Origin: Clostridia bacterium
GTDB taxonomy: Bacteria; Bacillota; Clostridia; Lachnospirales; Lachnospiraceae
Assembly (NCBI GenBank): GCA_003246295.1
Contig: QKAS01000022.1
Span: 62,001-126,000, forward strand
Direction of reading: 5' to 3'
DNA length: 64,000 nucleotides
Part shown: positions 62,912 to 64,000 of the stretch, piece by piece
How the letters are laid out: every line of letters begins with the position of its first letter
How positions within the stretch are numbered: the stretch's first letter is position 1
Position numbers and translations under genes: made by a program
The notes under the pieces: generated by a model
The model's input: the letters and a program-made list of their open reading frames with translations, nothing else
Told to the model about the DNA's origin: nothing
Databases searched by the model: none

Positions 62912-64000
62912 TTAAAGTGACGCTCTGAATATATCAGCAATATCCTTCTGCATAAGTGTTGCCCATGCATTTTCAAGACCTTCATTGTCAGCCACGTGCT
63001 TAGCCATCTCATCGATGCGGCTTTCATCAATTCCAACCTCCTTAAGATGCATAGGAATATTAATAGATTCAAAGAATTTATAAGTAGCATCAATTGCCTG
63101 CTCTGCAATAGCAAACTTATCCTGATTAGCATCGATGCCAAATACATTCACACCGTATTTTACAAAACGGTCTACTGTTTTTTCACTGAGGATATGCTTC
63201 ATCCATCTTGGAGTGATAATTGCAAGCCCTTCACCATGGGTAATGTCATAATATGCAGAAAGCGCATGCTCCATGCCGTGACAAGGCCAGCCAGATGGAC
63301 TATTACCAAGAGAATAAATACCATTGCAACCATATGTACAGTCAAGCATCATCTCTGCTCTTGCAGTGTAATCCTCAGGATTTTCAAGGCATTTCTTCGC
63401 ATTTACCATGAGGCTCTTAAGTCCTGCCTCCATAAATCCATCATTGAGAAGTGTTGAATCTTCACAGAAATATTGCTCCATAATGTGGTTCATGGCATCC
63501 GCACAGCCTGCAGCGGTCTGTTTTTTCGATACAGTAAAGGTATATGTCGGATCAAGAAATGAAACCACCGGATAAAGGAGAGAATCCATATATCCTATCT
63601 TGTCATTTGTCTCAGTTCTTGAAATAACTCCGCCCGGATCATACTCACTTCCTGTGGCTGCAAGTGTAATAATATCCACGATTGGAAGTGCAGCCTGTGC
63701 CTTTACCTTATAAGAAATCAAGTCCCATGGATCTCCGTCATACTTTGCTCCGGCTGCAATAGCCTTGGAACAGTCAAGTACACTTCCACCACCCACAGAA
63801 AGAATCACATCAACATTATTTTCCTTACAGATTCTCACGCCATCAAGAACACTTGGGTCATACTTTGGATTAGGCTGAATGTCAGCAAGCTCATAAATTT
63901 CGAAGTCCTTCAAAAGTCCTTTTACTTTGTCATAAAGACCAATCTTCTTGATGCTTCCACCACCATAGGTAAGCAGGATCTTTTTTCCGAATCCGCTCAT
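62912..64000 (-). CDS. Iron-containing alcohol dehydrogenase (partial, start beyond window)
   Basis: 362 residues in the window. It opens at 'KKILLTYGGGSIKKIGLYDKV', which in this family lies about 25-30 residues into the protein, so the ATG at the very edge is likely internal and the true start is outside. NAD loop GGGSVLDCSKAIAAGAK, 'TLAATGSEYD', metal site Asp/His in 'AAGCADAMNHIMEQYF', 'GMEHALSAYYDITHGEGLAI' and the final His. It is of the NADH-dependent butanol dehydrogenase (BdhA/YqhD) group. Confidence 0.93.
   Translation of the reverse strand: MSGFGKKILLTYGGGSIKKIGLYDKVKGLLKDFEIYELADIQPNPKYDPSVLDGVRICKENNVDVILSVGGGSVLDCSKAIAAGAKYDGDPWDLISYKVKAQAALPIVDIITLAATGSEYDPGGVISRTETNDKIGYMDSLLYPVVSFLDPTYTFTVSKKQTAAGCADAMNHIMEQYFCEDSTLLNDGFMEAGLKSLMVNAKKCLENPEDYTARAEMMLDCTYGCNGIYSLGNSPSGWPCHGMEHALSAYYDITHGEGLAIITPRWMKHILSEKTVDRFVKYGVNVFGIDANQDKFAIAEQAIDATYKFFESINIPMHLKEVGIDESRIDEMAKHVADNEGLENAWATLMQKDIADIFRASL

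Noticed and set aside
62815-63147. Open frame of 110 codons antisense in frame to the dehydrogenase
   Set aside because: It overlaps the real alcohol dehydrogenase and the CMD remnant in another frame; no homology is visible.

Overview
The window reads as chromosome from a low-GC, Gram-positive, probably spore-forming Clostridia member, most likely Lachnospiraceae. The evidence is the AT-rich sequence, the strong AGGAGG-type ribosome sites, a DUF5688-type protein, the mraZ-rsmH-ftsL-PBP-mraY-murD-ftsW-divIB-ftsZ cell-division cluster, and a MurNAc-recycling PTS operon. Every gene I accept lies on the minus strand, so transcription runs from high to low coordinates.

Region 1 (about 1-18.4 kb) is the least explained part. 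It holds two blocks of envelope proteins. Most have a small cytoplasmic head (a zinc ribbon, or a repeated aromatic 'DGYLYD..TGLYY...WFDAETGEY' module), one membrane segment and an outer beta-propeller-like or unknown domain. They accompany an M48 metalloprotease with a Tudor-like tail. Between the blocks lies a sensory operon: an AraC-type response regulator, two solute-binding proteins and a YesM/HptS-type histidine kinase, with no transporter. This resembles the HptRSA three-component design.

Region 2 (18.5-26.1 kb) is accessory. It holds an epimerase-GNAT fusion, a repeat-bearing lipoprotein, and a PNPOx/Nim-like flavoprotein preceded by a ykkC-family (guanidine-I-like) riboswitch. A Fic / nuclease-helicase / MazG cassette follows, with a palindromic operator candidate over its promoter.

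Region 3 (26.1-43.4 kb) is mostly housekeeping: metA, ligA, a pseudouridine synthase, the murR-murQ-murP-mupG recycling operon, gdhA, a Gfo/Idh oxidoreductase, an SH3-domain envelope protein, tRNA-Arg(CCG), a DUF5688 protein, efp, and the yqeG-aroE-aroK-aroQ operon.

Region 4 (43.4-61.2 kb) holds a five-gene peptide/nickel-type ABC transporter, nrdR, the dcw cluster with four 10-bp-spaced MraZ boxes upstream of mraZ, lgt and ychF. Region 5 (61.2-64 kb) holds an MNT/HEPN pair, a decayed carboxymuconolactone decarboxylase gene and the start-truncated part of an iron-dependent alcohol dehydrogenase. Rho-independent terminators separate most units clearly. All functional calls are made by eye from motifs; no database search was possible.
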